Assembly (NCBI GenBank): GCA_023376005.1
Contig: CM042160.1
Coordinates: forward strand, 79,986,376-80,050,375
Origin: Doryteuthis pealeii
Lineage: Eukaryota; Mollusca; Cephalopoda; Myopsida; Loliginidae
Reading direction: 5' to 3'
Length of the DNA stretch: 64,000 nt
In this document: positions 50,428 through 62,711 of the stretch, piece after piece
Position numbering within the stretch: position 1 is the stretch's first letter
Layout of the letters: every line of letters begins with the position of its first letter
Notes under the pieces: generated by a model
Seen by the model: the letters and a program-made list of their open reading frames with translations, nothing else
Told to the model about the DNA's origin: nothing
Databases searched by the model: none
Program-made: the position numbers and the translations under genes

Positions 50428-51863
50428 TGAATATATATGAAAAATAATTAGTTTCAATAAATTGCCTATTACTTATATCTATAAATATACTCTTACTAAG
50501 GTAGGACACATTCAAAGCGGGTAGGTCACTTACTATAACAGAATCGAAAAGATAGGCCACATACTATAACGGCACCGAAAGTTCTTTGTCCTGGAAGTCA
50601 GTTCTTTGCTGCGCTGGAAGAATCACTCAGTGTTTTTCTGTTTACTCGTGATTTGGACACGACAGAAAGAGATTCCACGAAGGCGAGTCTTTCTCAGCTG
50701 AGACACTGATGGATTTTTAGGAACACCAGATTAAAATAAAGTAAAAATTAATTCTGAGATACAAAGGTTCTCTTCGTTGGAATTTGGCGAAATGGCAGTG
50801 AAAGCCTCGCGTTTGTGTCATGTGAACGGTGCTGACGTTGAATTAGATGTTACAGGTAATAAATGATTGTGAGTACCTGGGAAAGCATGACAACCTTTCC
50901 CAGGTACGTCAGACTACTTTTTGCGTCATTTTAAATAACAAATTAACCTACCTAGAGTATATAAGCTCATTGGCCCCATTTCAGTTTTCTTAGAAACCAC
51001 GATTTTTCGTTTTCCCTCCTTTACACTCCCATGATGACAGAAATTTGTGAGTTGTGAAGGAATTTTTTTTCCGGTCAATCTTTTTTTTTTGGGGGGGAGG
51101 TCCAGTTTTTCAGCCAAATTACTCAATGAGATAGAGGGAGTGTCGAATGATCATTTCATTTTATTTTGATAAAAATAAAATGAAATGATTTATTAATTTG
51201 TATTTCGTTGGGAATTTCTTTTTCTTATAAATCAAATTTCTATCATTCCACCCCCCTCATAATTTTGTAAATAAGAGATTAATTTAGACTTTCATGGAAA
51301 GATTGGTACGTTTTGGTGATTGTAGTGCAGAGACTATTTTTAGAATAAGAGTGGTGAAAGAATTATTATTGTGTATTTTGAGTCAGTGAATGGAAATAGT
51401 TAAGTTAAAGATAGAATAGTGATTCTCCCTCCATTTTTGAGGCCTTGTGCCAAATTTGTTGTATTTTTATACAACAATCAATATTCAATAAGAATATCAA
51501 CAAATTGGGCGTATAGTGGAGAATTAACGGAAGAGACGAGGAATCTCTGTAATTCCTTTATGACCGGATGACCATCGATTAGAATACACAACAACACACT
51601 CGTTCTTTTCACGCCATGTTTTATTACAACAACAACAAGGGGAAACCGGTGAACATTCACCGTAAAACGGTGACGACCTTAACTTAGTTCCTCATGCAAC
51701 AGTATCTGAGTAATAACAGAAATAGATTGTGTCAACTACTTACAGCATACTGCAATTTCAACTACAAGTCTAGTGATACATGAAGATTATTATTCAAAAA
51801 TCTATTTACAATATGAAAAATATTGAAAAAAGAAAAAGAAAAAAACTTTGAGTTCCAGAACGG

Positions 51864-51907
51864 TTAAAAAGTGACGTAAACAGCAAGAGCATCGGCGATG
51901 GCATATT
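51864..51907 (-). CDS. Exon 5 (right copy)
   Basis: Identical to left exon 5: [14 protein letters not shown] and TAA, acceptor TTTCTTTTTAG. A conserved AATAAA lies at 51620-51625. Confidence 0.8.
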
Positions 51908-54900
51908 CTAAAAAGAAAATAAGAAAGGAATTAAAGATAGAAAGATAGATTGACTTAAAGAATGAATAAAGGAATAAAAAAAAATTTAAGCACAAAGTAA
52001 TTAGTAGAAAACTAAACCAGTGGATTTTGATATATCGTTAAAACGAATTATAAAAACGTCTCTGAAAACGTACAACGTACGTGATTCGCTAACCTCTAGG
52101 GGTAAAATAACCACAAAATAATCAATCAATTGTAGAATAATCATACTAAGTCCAATTACCGAGACAAGACAGCAAGCAGTCGTAACCCAATACGATTCTG
52201 GTATGCTGTAAAGACCACTGCAAAGTGGCAGGATTTATGAGCCTCAGAGGATCATACAAACCAGGCAGCCAATCAGGACTCGGAGAATGGAATCACCCAA
52301 ATGCATGAGTGGACTGTTCTGAATTCCCATAAGTACCAGTTGTCTTGACACTGGTTCAGTTGTGCTTGGCCAGTCACATTTTTCAAACCAATTGTTGACT
52401 GACTGACTGACTGACTTCAATATCAATCAATCCATCCATCCATCCATCCATCTGTAACCATTATTAAAATAAGCATTTCATGATGTTTTACTCCTAGTTT
52501 TTCTTGTTGCAATCATTTTGTGACACGGCGAGTTCTTTTCGTTAGAGTCAATTAATTCTTAACGAAGGTGGAAACGAGAAAAGGTATATAAATTGTTTTT
52601 TGTTTGTCACAGGAAATGGTTTTGTTAAAATTGGAAAATCAAAATATTGTATAAATTTTGATTCCACTTATTGTGTTTACAGATACAATCAAAGATGGCT
52701 GCGGGCAACTGAAATGATGTGTTTTATCAAGGATGCTGGAAATCAAGGGGTGGACTTATTTTAGGGGCTGGAGGTTAGCACTGGTTGAGACTTGTGACCA
52801 TTGCAGAATAGCTATATTTTTTTTCTATATAAAGACACTCTGAATTGTTAAAAAGTTAGTCAGACCGGAGAGATGGGGGGAATCTTGTCAAAGGACCACG
52901 AGACTTCAAAATTGCTGAAATAAGAAATCTCTGCCAGTAGAAGAAATAGACATTGCCGCCAAGAAAAACTCCGATAAAATAAGTGACGGAGTCCAGTCCA
53001 CATTTGCTGAATAACTCAATGCTAATTAGCATAGAACAAAACGCCAGACAAAGCTCCTCACTGTGTCCTTTCTCTCCAACCTAGTGTGCAAAACATATTC
53101 CTCTCCATTATATATCTTAATAAAAACCTTTTTATTGTTAATGGTGTGTTGTCTCGTTCTACGGCAGCTCATTTAAACTGATTTTTAGACCCATCATAGG
53201 GACGCTCCGACCAAGTTGCATTGATCCCGGTTCTGCGGATCAAATGAACACAACGTGGACGCAGATTCATCAGAGGAGCAACTAGCCGGAGACACATGTG
53301 GTAGTCACGGAGCTGAGTTATCTTATCAGGTATCGTGACTGGCATAGAACCACAATTGGTTGTTTCTTTGTAAGATAACATAAATATTCAAATGGTATCA
53401 TGTCCAATAATGTCCTGCATCTACAAAAATCAAATAAAAATATCATGCAGAAAGTAATGCCGGTTTATAATTTTCTTCCAACTTATTAATTGTAATATCG
53501 TATTTCATTTATTATTTGATAAAGTAAAGTTTACAATATCATTGACAATTGTCTATATATTTTCAGGTGTTACATAACTTGAAATATGAAGCAGAAATAA
53601 AAAGTATTCATTGAACTCTTAAGTAAAAAGGGACATTCTTCTTTTGACATGCGCAAAAGCCTCACAATTGTACGTAGTGATACGACAATTGATGAGAATA
53701 ATGGACAAAGATGAATGAAAAAGTGGCCAAATTTAAATTAAAGATAAACTACAAAGTACAAAAACATCGAAAGAGACCAAAGAATTTTCTTTTTCAAATT
53801 GGATAAGTGGGTTCAAAAATGCAGCAAATGCATCACCACTTGTGAATATCATTTTCTAAATAACAATATTATAAACAAAAGTTAATCTAGACTTTCATCT
53901 CGTTGCAAATGTCTCGTATGATTATTTAAAGAGTTATGACCAGATAATCATTACTTTTAACATGACTATCGATCTATAAAGAATTTCAATCTTACCTTTG
54001 GCCCATTGAATGGCTTCATCCTTATTAGAATAAACAATAGTTGGATAAACTGGCTGATTGTCCCATGTACATACTATTTTTGGTTCAAGAACTGCAAGCC
54101 AACCAACATCCTTTGGGCATCTATTGTGTCTTTTGGAGATATAAAAACTTCTCAGAGATCTAAATAAAAATATTTAAAAAAAATAGTTATCTTAGTATCA
54201 AAACAAAATTAAATAAAGGAGAATGAAAGAAGAAAAATTATTTTCTAATAATTATTCAATTCCGCCACATCTACCAGCCTTAAAAAATATTATTGGTTTT
54301 AACATCTGTGCAATTGACACATATGTAATTTTATAATAGTACACACAAAAAAAGAATATGTTTAACTTAATGTACCACAAAGCCAGGGTAAAAAGGCACC
54401 AAGTGAGAATCAATATCACAACGGCAGGTAATTGATCTGCAAAACAATCTTGTAAAGAAATGTTCAATGAAAAATAACCTTATGCTTATTTACTTTACTT
54501 AGTCTGGCACAAGGCCACAATAATACGACACTTTGTGCAAAGCATGCCCATTATAAAGAAGTATTATTTTCTTTGAAGATTTTTAAAACTTGAAATATAT
54601 GTTGAAAGCATTCCAATGTTTATCTTAATTATTGTAAATAGCGTTGCTTTGATTTTTTGTAAGAATTCTGTCTTTTTCTAGCATCTTCCATAGAATCCTG
54701 AAATTCTCTTGAGTCGGTCTCTGATTGGCTGAATTTTGGGGGTTGGTGAGAGCGAGGCTGACTCCCTGATTCGAAAATTTGGGAGCCAAATTCCTCAGAT
54801 GAGAAATTAGCCTGGTAAAAGCAAGTCAGGTTTAATTCTATCTCCACTGACTTTTGTGTGATTTTTGTGCATAGAGATAAGACGAGAATTGGTAGAACTA

Positions 54901-57900
54901 GAGAAAGTTCTACCATAGTTTTTCCCTAAATTTATTGTTTGCATATTTGGAGAACCCAAATATGACATTTTAGCTCACAGTGTGAGTTATTTTTTCTCCG
55001 GAGGAAAAGACTAAATTATTGTGAATTTTGTTATTATAGAAGTCGGTATAGAAAACCGATATTCTTTTTGAGTGAGAACCTTAGCTTTCGCCAGAGGTGA
55101 AAGTGAATTTGTTAGTTGTATTTTGAAAACAACATAGAAGTCGTTAATTTTTTTTTTATATATATATATAGAATTTTACCTTTCTTCAGCGAAGAAAGTA
55201 AAATTTGTATTGTGTATTTTTGGAAGCCGATATTATTTTATGATAGAGATATTCCATCTCTTTGTGCAGGACAGAATTGTCCACTTTATAAAAAAGGAAA
55301 TAAATAAGCTTCTTTAATTTAAAGGCTTTTGGTCTTAAATAATTTGTTGGAAATTTTTTATTCAAAGAATTTTTTGTATGGCATTTAAATGCCTATTTTT
55401 GTATCCGCCTTTCTTTGTTTCTTCTTTCGTATTTTTATACGAAAACAAATGAGAAAAAAAGCCCCCTGTGGCTAGCTCCGGGGCTGGAATCGGTCACGTG
55501 TGCCTTAAAATCTGCCTCTTTGGAAATGGGAAGCGAAACGAGAGAAAAACTCATTAATTCTGGCAAACAACCAGCAGAGTGTCCATTTTTAGTGTTGACT
55601 GATAAACCCCTAAGCAGCTACAATATAGACATTGGCCGGTTCCTGAGAAAACCTTAGTTGAGAAGGGTGGCTTTTAACTTTCAGAAGCCATCAATTTTCC
55701 CCTGAAAAACAGACACGGAGGTTCTTCATTTCCTTGGGCGAAAAAGGTCGCAGTTCCTTATATTTCTTATATTTCTAACGAGAGAAGAACCATTGTTGTA
55801 GATAGTCCACCCTTTTCGGCGAAAACGGACAACAACGCGTGGAAAAAAGGGTACCAGCGCAGAGGGACCAGTCGTTATTTTCAACCCCAAGAGCCTTGTT
55901 CTTTGGCGAGAAAGAACAAGAATATGGAAAGGACTTTTATCTTTCTGTTGAACTATTCTCTTTACCTCTCCTGCGTGAGAGAGTATATTTTTTGAAGGGT
56001 ATTCTTTTTGTTGTTTACACCGTTTCAGTAACAGTAAGTGAACCTTCCAGTTTTTTATTCACATTTTGTTCTATTTTCTATTTTTGTTACCCGGCGCCTA
56101 AATTGTCTATTTAGCGGACGTCGTGCATGGGGAATTCTATGCAATTTTAATTTTGAATTGTATATACTTCATTTTTGCCTCCTTTGTGGAGATATTTGTA
56201 ATAAAGTTCTTTTTCTCTCTCGAGCAAGACCGTTCGTAGTTTCATTTTTTCCCTAACCGTTTTTTAGACGACGTCATTTTGTTCAATGGTCGGTATTTTT
56301 CCGAAAGTGGAAAAATAATTCCGACAAATTTTCGTGTGAAAAAGAACACGACACCACAACAGAGGAATTTGGTTTGTTTAATACGAAGGTAGTAGCACCG
56401 ACCCAGAAGAAAAGGATGAGCAGTCCTCTTTCCATTTAATGGCTATCCGGACGAAACCAGAGTTCCAGAGCAGGAAGAGGGTTGTCAAGCGGACCAACGA
56501 CAGAGGAAGAGGAAGAGGAAGAAGTTAACATTTTGTAAATCATTTTATTTGTTTTTAATTCGTAAAATTGTCAGTACAAACCTTTTTGTGTAACTACTTT
56601 TCTGCTTTGTGCCATAATTGTTAACGAGCAGCATAACGGACAAATTATATAATACCACAATTTTTTTTTATTAAATAAATTATGTTTTGTCTCCATCGTA
56701 ATTCTTTCTTTTGTTTTACTAATATTTGAGAAATTTTATATGTCACTAACTTTTTTCAATGAGACGGAGAAGATGGGAAAATGTCTTCCAAAGAAGTTTA
56801 GTTCCTCAACTGTGAAGTATAGTATTGTTCTAAAAAGATCTTGTTATGATGTGTCATATTTGATGGGTTATGAACACATACAGTATTGTCCATATATTAG
56901 TATACCCCTACCCCTACTAATTTAAAATTAAAAAAATAAAAATCTGATTTTCTTCTAAACCAAAGATACCAGAATTTTAATTGAAAATTTTAACACCTGA
57001 ATAAAAATAAGAAGATTAAAAATAAATAAATGAATAAAAATAAGAAGATTAAAAATAAATAAATGAATAAAAATAAGAAGATTAAAAATAAATAAATGAA
57101 TGAACGTATTTGTCGACTTTTTTTCGTCACTTGAACAGGAATGATAATCGACGACTTTTGAGTCTTGTCCGGGATCAAGCGCTAGCAAGATCCGATCGTG
57201 ATGTAACAGAAGTTTTTCTGTGATGGTAAGAACCCTTAAAAGTTACTGTTCTTGGTCTGGGCACAAACCTGAGGTAGAGAATAAAAATGGCTTCTAACCC
57301 TTAACACGTCTTCCGAGTTATACTCCATTTAATTGAAATATATTGACACGTCACACCATCGAATTAATTCTACTTACTCAAGATTTATTGTGCAGTAGTT
57401 GCTGATTGCTCGTTTATGAAAGTCTTTCCAAGGTGATTCCAATACTTTAGACATCGAAAACCAACTTTGTAAATTTGTTCCTTCACCATCAAATATCAAA
57501 TACAGAATTTCAGTGTTATTCTTGTATAAAGATAACTTGACCTGAAATTTAAAACAAAAATCTATAGTCATGAATCATCTCAAATTTTATTTAGGATCAT
57601 CAAATAAAAAATCATTTTCAAAAAGTTCTAATTCGTCAATTATTGGACTTGTTTTCTTGTTGAGTGACCAACAAATTGAAAATGACCAAGTTTTACTCAT
57701 TCTGTAGTTGCTGTTGCTTTACGATTAAGCTGTGTCATATAATGTTTTTTTCAAACATTTTAACCTTTTCTAAAGCTTGTAAACAACATATTACATTTGG
57801 CAAACGGCACACGCAATAACAAATCGAGTAAACTCAGACACTTCTAAGATTTTTCTAACACGGATGGAATGCAATTGTGTGGTTTTGAATGACAAGTATT

Positions 57901-60529
57901 TATAAAAAGAAATACCCCAAATACAAAATAAAGAACTTGTGGCGAAATTGATTAAACTGAAAAAGATATTTATTTGCATTTTTATATTGTAAGAAAACAA
58001 TAAATAATTGTCTCACTTTGATAATTTGTGTCCATTACATTATTTCTCTTTTATTTGTTGTGCATTGAACAACAAATACATTCTTTTTTTAAATCATTTA
58101 TTTGAACAGTAAAGACGTTCTCTCTTTTGCCCATGTTCTTTGAAAAGTTGAGACGTATGCAGTAAAGTCAGAATTCATTTGATCATGTTACTATTCTCAA
58201 ATTAGAACTTTTCAGTTGTTGTACCCCTTTCATGTACTGCTTGTTCATAGAATAATATGTACATATTTTATCTGTTGGGAAACGTTTGTGTATTCTTGTC
58301 AATATTTATTATTTGTATATTATGTATGTAGTAAAAATCCTTTATTTCTCTTTTGTCTCTGTTCTTTGAAAAACAAATACATTCTTTTTTTTTATCTCTT
58401 ATTTGAACAGTAAAGACGTTCTCTCTGTCTCTGATTTCGCCTTTATGCAATAAAATCAGAATGCTCTTGATCATGTTACTACTCTGAAGTTAGCACTTTT
58501 CAATTGTTGTACACTTTTCATATAATGCTTGTTCATAGAATAATATGTGCATATTTTATCTGTTGGGTGTTGAAATTTAGCTAGGGACTTGCTTCCAGCT
58601 ACACCGGCTAGCAGTCCTTAAGGGACAAACGTCCGGTTCCACCGGTAAAAACCAGCAGCAGTCCCCTCATGATCACATGATGATGCCTATAAAAGCGTAC
58701 ACATACTCCCTTCATTCTCTCTTTTCACTCCTATCCCCTTTTAGCGAGACACAAACGTACTTGTTAGCAACTTTTGCTACTCTATTCTCTGATTGTTCAT
58801 TTAAGGATAAAACGGACATAGAATATTAAACCCTTGAAGGAATTCTTATTCACCATTCCCACGAAACTAAGGACATAGAGACTTTATCAACACCCTAGAC
58901 GGGCGATAAAAAAAACTGCCTACTATTTCCGCATAGGAGAATTTGGAGAGCCTTCGACAATTCCCTAAAACAACCTCGCAAATAGCTTACCCTCAACACA
59001 ACTCTGATAATCTGAAGTCTATTACAATGACTCCACGCAGGACTTAACTCTTGCCATTTCACTAACTAACTAACTTAGCTAAAGCTGCTACGGTCTTTTG
59101 GAGACCCCTAAACAAACAAATCACCGGTAGCTATATCCGACATAACCTCAACAAACATTGAAGTGAACATTTACTAACCCCCTTTGGTCTAACATAAATA
59201 TATGTATTGTTGTAAATTTACCATGTATTAAACCCATTATTGTAGTATATTTGTCGTAGTAGTTTGTCTTTAAATTTCCCGCCTATATCTCACTTTGCGA
59301 ATTTTTTCCTCCTAAATTATCTCCCCTTAATGGACCAGTTTAATTTACAATTACATTTCTTTATGTGAAACGTTTGTGTATTCTTATTAATATTTATTAT
59401 TTGTGTCTTATGTACATAGTAAATGTTGTTATATGTGTAAATGAGCTTATCTTGTCTTTCTTTCTGTTTTTCAGTATTAATATATCATTTGTCATACTAA
59501 TACTTAATATCCTTCCTAATACCAATTCTTCCATTAATACCCTCAATCTGTACGTACGGATAATTTTCTTGTAGTATTTATTTTTTTTAAATCATATTCA
59601 TAGATAATTTTCTATAAAGATTTATCTTAAAAAAAAACAGTTAAATTTGAGTAGAATAATTGTAAAAACACCGAACTTTTTTAATATATAATTATCCTAT
59701 TTTCCCGAAAGCGTGATGATATAGAACGAATTATATGATAAATTAATATGTTAACGTTAAAACTCTGACTAAAGATTAGTATGACTGAGTGTTTCTTGTA
59801 AAAAGCCTGAAAAAAGTGTTTTACATTTCGCTGAAAAGATTCTTATTTTTATAATTTATGGCAAACATCTACTTTGTCAAGGTTTATTATGAGGAAAACA
59901 GATTTTTATGCTCCTCTCTGAAAAGTAATAGGATTATTGGATATCGATTTATCCAACACCCTACCCACGGATTCTCTTTTTCGTTACCCATGACAAAGCA
60001 TTTTGTTAAGATAGCTATGTATGAGACAGGGCACAATGAGAAGAAAACTTATGCCTTTTTCAAGTGTTTTAAAGCAAAGAAAATATAAAAGGCCTCAGTT
60101 GATTTATTTTGTGTTCAGTATCGGTAAATATCAAGTCAGAAGTCATCGTAGTGTTACAATTTATGTTGACAGAGCCTGAAGTGAGTTTGAAATAGGTTCA
60201 TTGGAATTAAAAACGTAGGAGGGTATATTTCGTTGGATGACCCCAACTGACCTCCTGAGGCGCGAATCTCGCGCTTCACATGATTAGTTAGTTTAGAGAA
60301 TCAGTCTCAGCCTGACATTGAAGCAGAGCAGACGTGTTACTGCGAGGAAGAATATGGGCTAGACTAAATAAAATCTTGATCAAGGAAAAAATGTATTGTA
60401 GTTCATTCAATTGATTGCAATAACTAAAGAAGCCTTTAGTTAAGAAAAAGCAGTAAGAAGACAGCAACAACACAACAAGATGACAGCCAAACAAGATAGC
60501 AAGAAGCAGGTAAGATCTCACAACCAAGT

Positions 60530-60605
<76 letters not shown>

Positions 60606-61028
60606 TCCGATTTTCCACTCTCGATTATATACCCGATGTTAAGTATACAACAGTACATTCGTCATAAAAATAGACAGGGATAAACGAGGAACTTCTTTTC
60701 TATATTTGACGACTAATTAATATACAAAATTACCTATAAAAGTCATCTGAAAAACTGACGTATTTGAAAGTTGTTAACTTTTTTTAGCAATATACATACA
60801 GTTGATTAACACGTCAACAAATATGATGGAATGATTAAGAATTCCTTACTTTTTTTATAGGTAGATAGGACCACATATCAAGCAGAAGGTTCCTAAAAAA
60901 ATCACTGCACAAGTTTTGTGTACACGACGCGGGGCCCCAACTCGTGTAGGGTCCAGTTCCAAGAAAGGATGGTGCACCTATGAAACCGCTTCCTCCTTTT
61001 ATAAAATAAACTTTGGTCCAGTTATTGT
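51864..61028 (-). CDS. PAN-type secreted protein gene, exons 2-5 (right copy, 5' end not found)
   Basis: Exons 61028-60850, 57541-57378, 54159-53996 and 51907-51864 have exactly the same lengths, phases and splice sites as exons 2-5 of the left gene and are free of stops. The encoded 183 residues differ from the left gene at 13 positions (E128I, V151L, V155F, G222T, H225L, N226E, W228L, N242K, F244V, E254I, G255V, P257T, H260N in left-gene numbering), against four synonymous codons. All cysteines of the C-terminal domain are kept. Intron 2 is 3.3 kb and has a single copy of the sequence that is expanded in the left gene. No signal/PAN exon was seen between 61029 and 64000, so exon 1 lies beyond the window, is replaced or is lost. 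Confidence 0.75.
53996..54159 (-). CDS. Exon 4 (right copy)
   Basis: Codes [20 protein letters not shown] through DEAIQWAK with donor AAG|GTAAGA. Only non-synonymous differences separate it from left exon 4, and they begin at 54053; the part nearest the donor is identical. Confidence 0.8.
54590..56320. other. Hairpin-rich segment of unknown nature
   Basis: At least eight short perfect or near-perfect inverted repeats occur: 54993-55008, 55043-55059, 55085-55103, 55174-55203, 55425-55444, 55811-55828, 55895-55920 and 56295-56316. Many have CTTTC/GAAAG or TTTTC/GAAAA stems. There is a poly(A)-like AATAAA near 56201. No coding region is convincing. The part after 55920 is also in the left copy (18344 onwards). 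It could be an LTR, an untranslated leader or a structured transcript. Confidence 0.45.
57378..57541 (-). CDS. Exon 3 (right copy)
   Basis: Identical to left exon 3 except for its last 14 bases, which end NYCTINL plus GA before the donor GTAAGT. Length 164 bases, phases unchanged. Confidence 0.8.
58080..58570 (+). repeat. Tandem duplicate of about 300 bases
   Basis: The order TTATTTGAACAGTAAAGACG, GATCATGTTACTA, TTCATAGAATAATATGT, ATTTTATCTGTTGGG occurs at 58098-58275 and again at 58400-58567, about 85 percent similar. A third partial unit starts at 59367. Confidence 0.8.
58568..59366 (+). mobile_element. Inserted block with TATA box, possible solo LTR
   Basis: A repeat (58080-58340) that continues from CTGTTGGG into AAACGTTTGTGTATTC is interrupted at its second occurrence: about 800 bases lie between CTGTTGGG (58567) and AAACGTTTGTGTATTC (59367). 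The block begins TGTTGAAATTTAG, has GCCTATAAAAGCG at about 58686-58698, and ends near TTACAATTACA. No clean target duplication. Type uncertain. Confidence 0.45.
59858..60088 (+). other. Conserved ORF tail and TATA-like motif (right copy)
   Basis: 76 codons ending [19 protein letters not shown] then KCFKAKKI and TAA. The last 30 codons correspond without gaps to 22,9xx-23,025 of the left copy; the upstream part does not hold one frame in both copies. ATATAAAAGG follows at about 60083. Confidence 0.35.
60533..60601 (+). repeat. (CT)n microsatellite in right intron 2
   Basis: Perfect CT tract within the block 60150-60655 that the left copy lacks. Confidence 0.95.
60788..60877 (-). repeat. Single ancestral copy of the minisatellite unit
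   Basis: The right copy reads from TATACATACAGTTGATTAAC through GAATTC to GGTAGATAGGACCACA once only, then continues into exon 2. This is the unamplified state of the locus that became an array in the left gene. Confidence 0.9.
60850..61028 (-). CDS. Exon 2 (right copy)
   Basis: The 179-base exon ends CCT ATA AAA AAA|GTAAGG. This is the ancestral, single-copy version of the boundary amplified in the left gene. It differs from left exon 2 by seven bases. Homology to the left copy stops about three bases beyond its acceptor AG. Confidence 0.8.
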
Positions 61029-61908
61029 CTGAAAAAAAATGAGAATTTACAAGTCAGGATGAAGTGACTGTTAGTGCTTTGAAATAAAACACCTGCTTGC
61101 ATACATTATACACCATACATACTCATATATAAGTCGATCTTGTGTAGAAGTTAATTCTTGTTTTATGATCATTTGGTCTTCAATATCCAACAAATATATC
61201 TATCTATTATTATACTAAAGCTGAGATGTTCACCTTTCAATCTCTAAAGGCTTTTTTCCTGGTGAGCTTAATGACATGAAATTTATACTAAATTATTACT
61301 TAGTTTTAGAATTACTAAATGTTTGAAAAAAATTCCACTTTAATTGGTTCTAATTAGTCGTAATTTGCAATTAAGTCAAAAGTAGACCCGTCTCTGTTTT
61401 TACATTCTGCATAACTCTCTTTTCCTCTCTATATGCGAGTGAAGGGGAGATAGGATAGTGATTAACAGAGACACTCTTCACACCAGCACTCAATAAAATT
61501 CTAATGTCCATTTCAATTTAAAGTAGGTCAAACTAGATTTACCCAATTCGTTGAAAAATTTGTGTTTTTTTAATACAATTCTGACCCCCACGTTTGAAAA
61601 AAAATTACCAAAAATCAGGGAATTATCCGATTTTAATGAATTTTTCAGTGTTGATTTAGCAATGAATTAATTTTATAAACATCAGTTATTTTATTCCAAA
61701 ACTTTCTGATTTTTTTCAGGTCACTTAACTTTGACCTCCCTGTTTTGGGGGTGCAAAATATCGGTGTGGTATATATGTGATTGATACTATTTTATGCACG
61801 AATAAAAAGACAGAAGGTGTGAATAGAAGAAAAAAAATTTTTTTAAGAATCTTCTCGGGTATAAATTGAAAATAAAAACTAAAAAATAATTTTTGAAGTA
61901 TTATTTTG

Positions 61909-62156
61909 GTAATCTTTGCAGAGTTCCGTTCTGGCCTCCTGCCTCAAAAACTGCTAGCTGGTGACTGCTGAAAAAACACCAGCTACGATTGAAGTCCGTA
62001 GCCGAAGCGGTGTAAAAAACAAATAGGGTTTAGGGTTGGGTTGGGGTTGGGGTTTAGGGTTAGTTTAATGGAAGATAAATAATTTGGGCAGTTTTTTCAG
62101 GAAAAAAAACAGAACCCACAAATTTTGTAATAAAACTTAATTTTAACTAGGGGGGT

Positions 62157-62189
<33 letters not shown>

Positions 62190-62362
62190 GGGGTTGGATT
62201 TATGGAAAAACGCCCTAAGTTGTTTTTGTTTTTTTTTTGGGGGGGGGAGGTCAAGTGATACCGCTTCGGCTACGGACCTCAATCGTAGCTGGTGTTTTTT
62301 CAGCAGTCTGTGGTTAGTAGTTTTTGAGACAGGAGGCCAGGATGGAACTCTGCAAAGATTAC
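61909..62362. mobile_element. Fold-back element enclosing telomere-like repeats
   Basis: Arms 61909-62011 and 62260-62362 are about 103-base inverted repeats (left arm opens GTAATCTTTGCAGAG and ends GTAGCCGAAGCGGT; the right arm is its reverse complement with a few changes). Between them, two G-rich tracts on the same strand (62026-62065, 62153-62195) consist of TTAGGG, TTTAGGG and TTGGGG variants. No transposase or clear target duplication was seen. Confidence 0.75.
62026..62195 (+). repeat. Interstitial telomere-like repeats
   Basis: Runs of GGGTTTAGGGTT and GGGTTAGGGTT units in two blocks separated by AT-rich sequence; strong G-quadruplex potential on the plus strand. Confidence 0.8.
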
Positions 62363-62599
62363 TATTATTTGAATTATCCAGACTATTGTCCTCATCTTCA
62401 TTGTTATCTGTAAAAAGTATCGGCCGATGTGCCCTCCGGCCTTCTTCAGGTATTTCTTGTCGGACCCGGGAACCTTCTTGTAATCGGGAGCCATCACGGA
62501 ACTTTGAACCTAACCCTTTATTCAGTTCACGGGGGTATCCTGTTCTCATTCCACTAACCATAGCTGGGGTACAGGTGTTAAACTGTGTTAATTATTATT

Positions 62600-62705
62600 C
62601 TGTGTTACCGCTGCCCCTGACCAGGATTGAACTTGCAGTCTAGAGATAACTGTCATTTAGAACTGTCTTAACCTAACTCCTTTATCTACTAGGCTAGGCT
62701 TTCAG
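62600..62705 (-). repeat. tRNA-like SINE fragment
   Basis: On the minus strand AGCCTAGCCTAGTAGATAAA (A-box-like) is followed about 50 bases later by TGCAAGTTCAATCCTGGTC (B-box). Confidence 0.5.
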
Positions 62706-62711
62706 ACGTTT

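Larger units (their letters stand above)
39260..61031 (+). repeat. Right copy of large direct segmental duplication
   Basis: Homology starts at 39260 with the first base of the window and ends in the pyrimidine tract just upstream (in gene sense) of exon 2, about 61031. Compared with the left copy it has the full run lengths in many homopolymers (41340-46700), lacks the gypsy fragment and the minisatellite expansion, has a deletion in the 3' LTR of the BEL-like element, and has a different segment at 54590-55920. The junction at 39259/39260 has no mobile element directly on it. Confidence 0.95.

Noticed and set aside
62026..62195. A true chromosome end
   Set aside because: The repeats are short, degenerate, enclosed by inverted arms and followed by more than 1.6 kb of ordinary sequence.
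62163..62643. Overlapping ORFs of 132 and 151 codons on opposite strands
   Set aside because: They run through the fold-back arm and telomere-like repeats and have no recognisable domain; part may be a retroelement remnant but nothing supports it.
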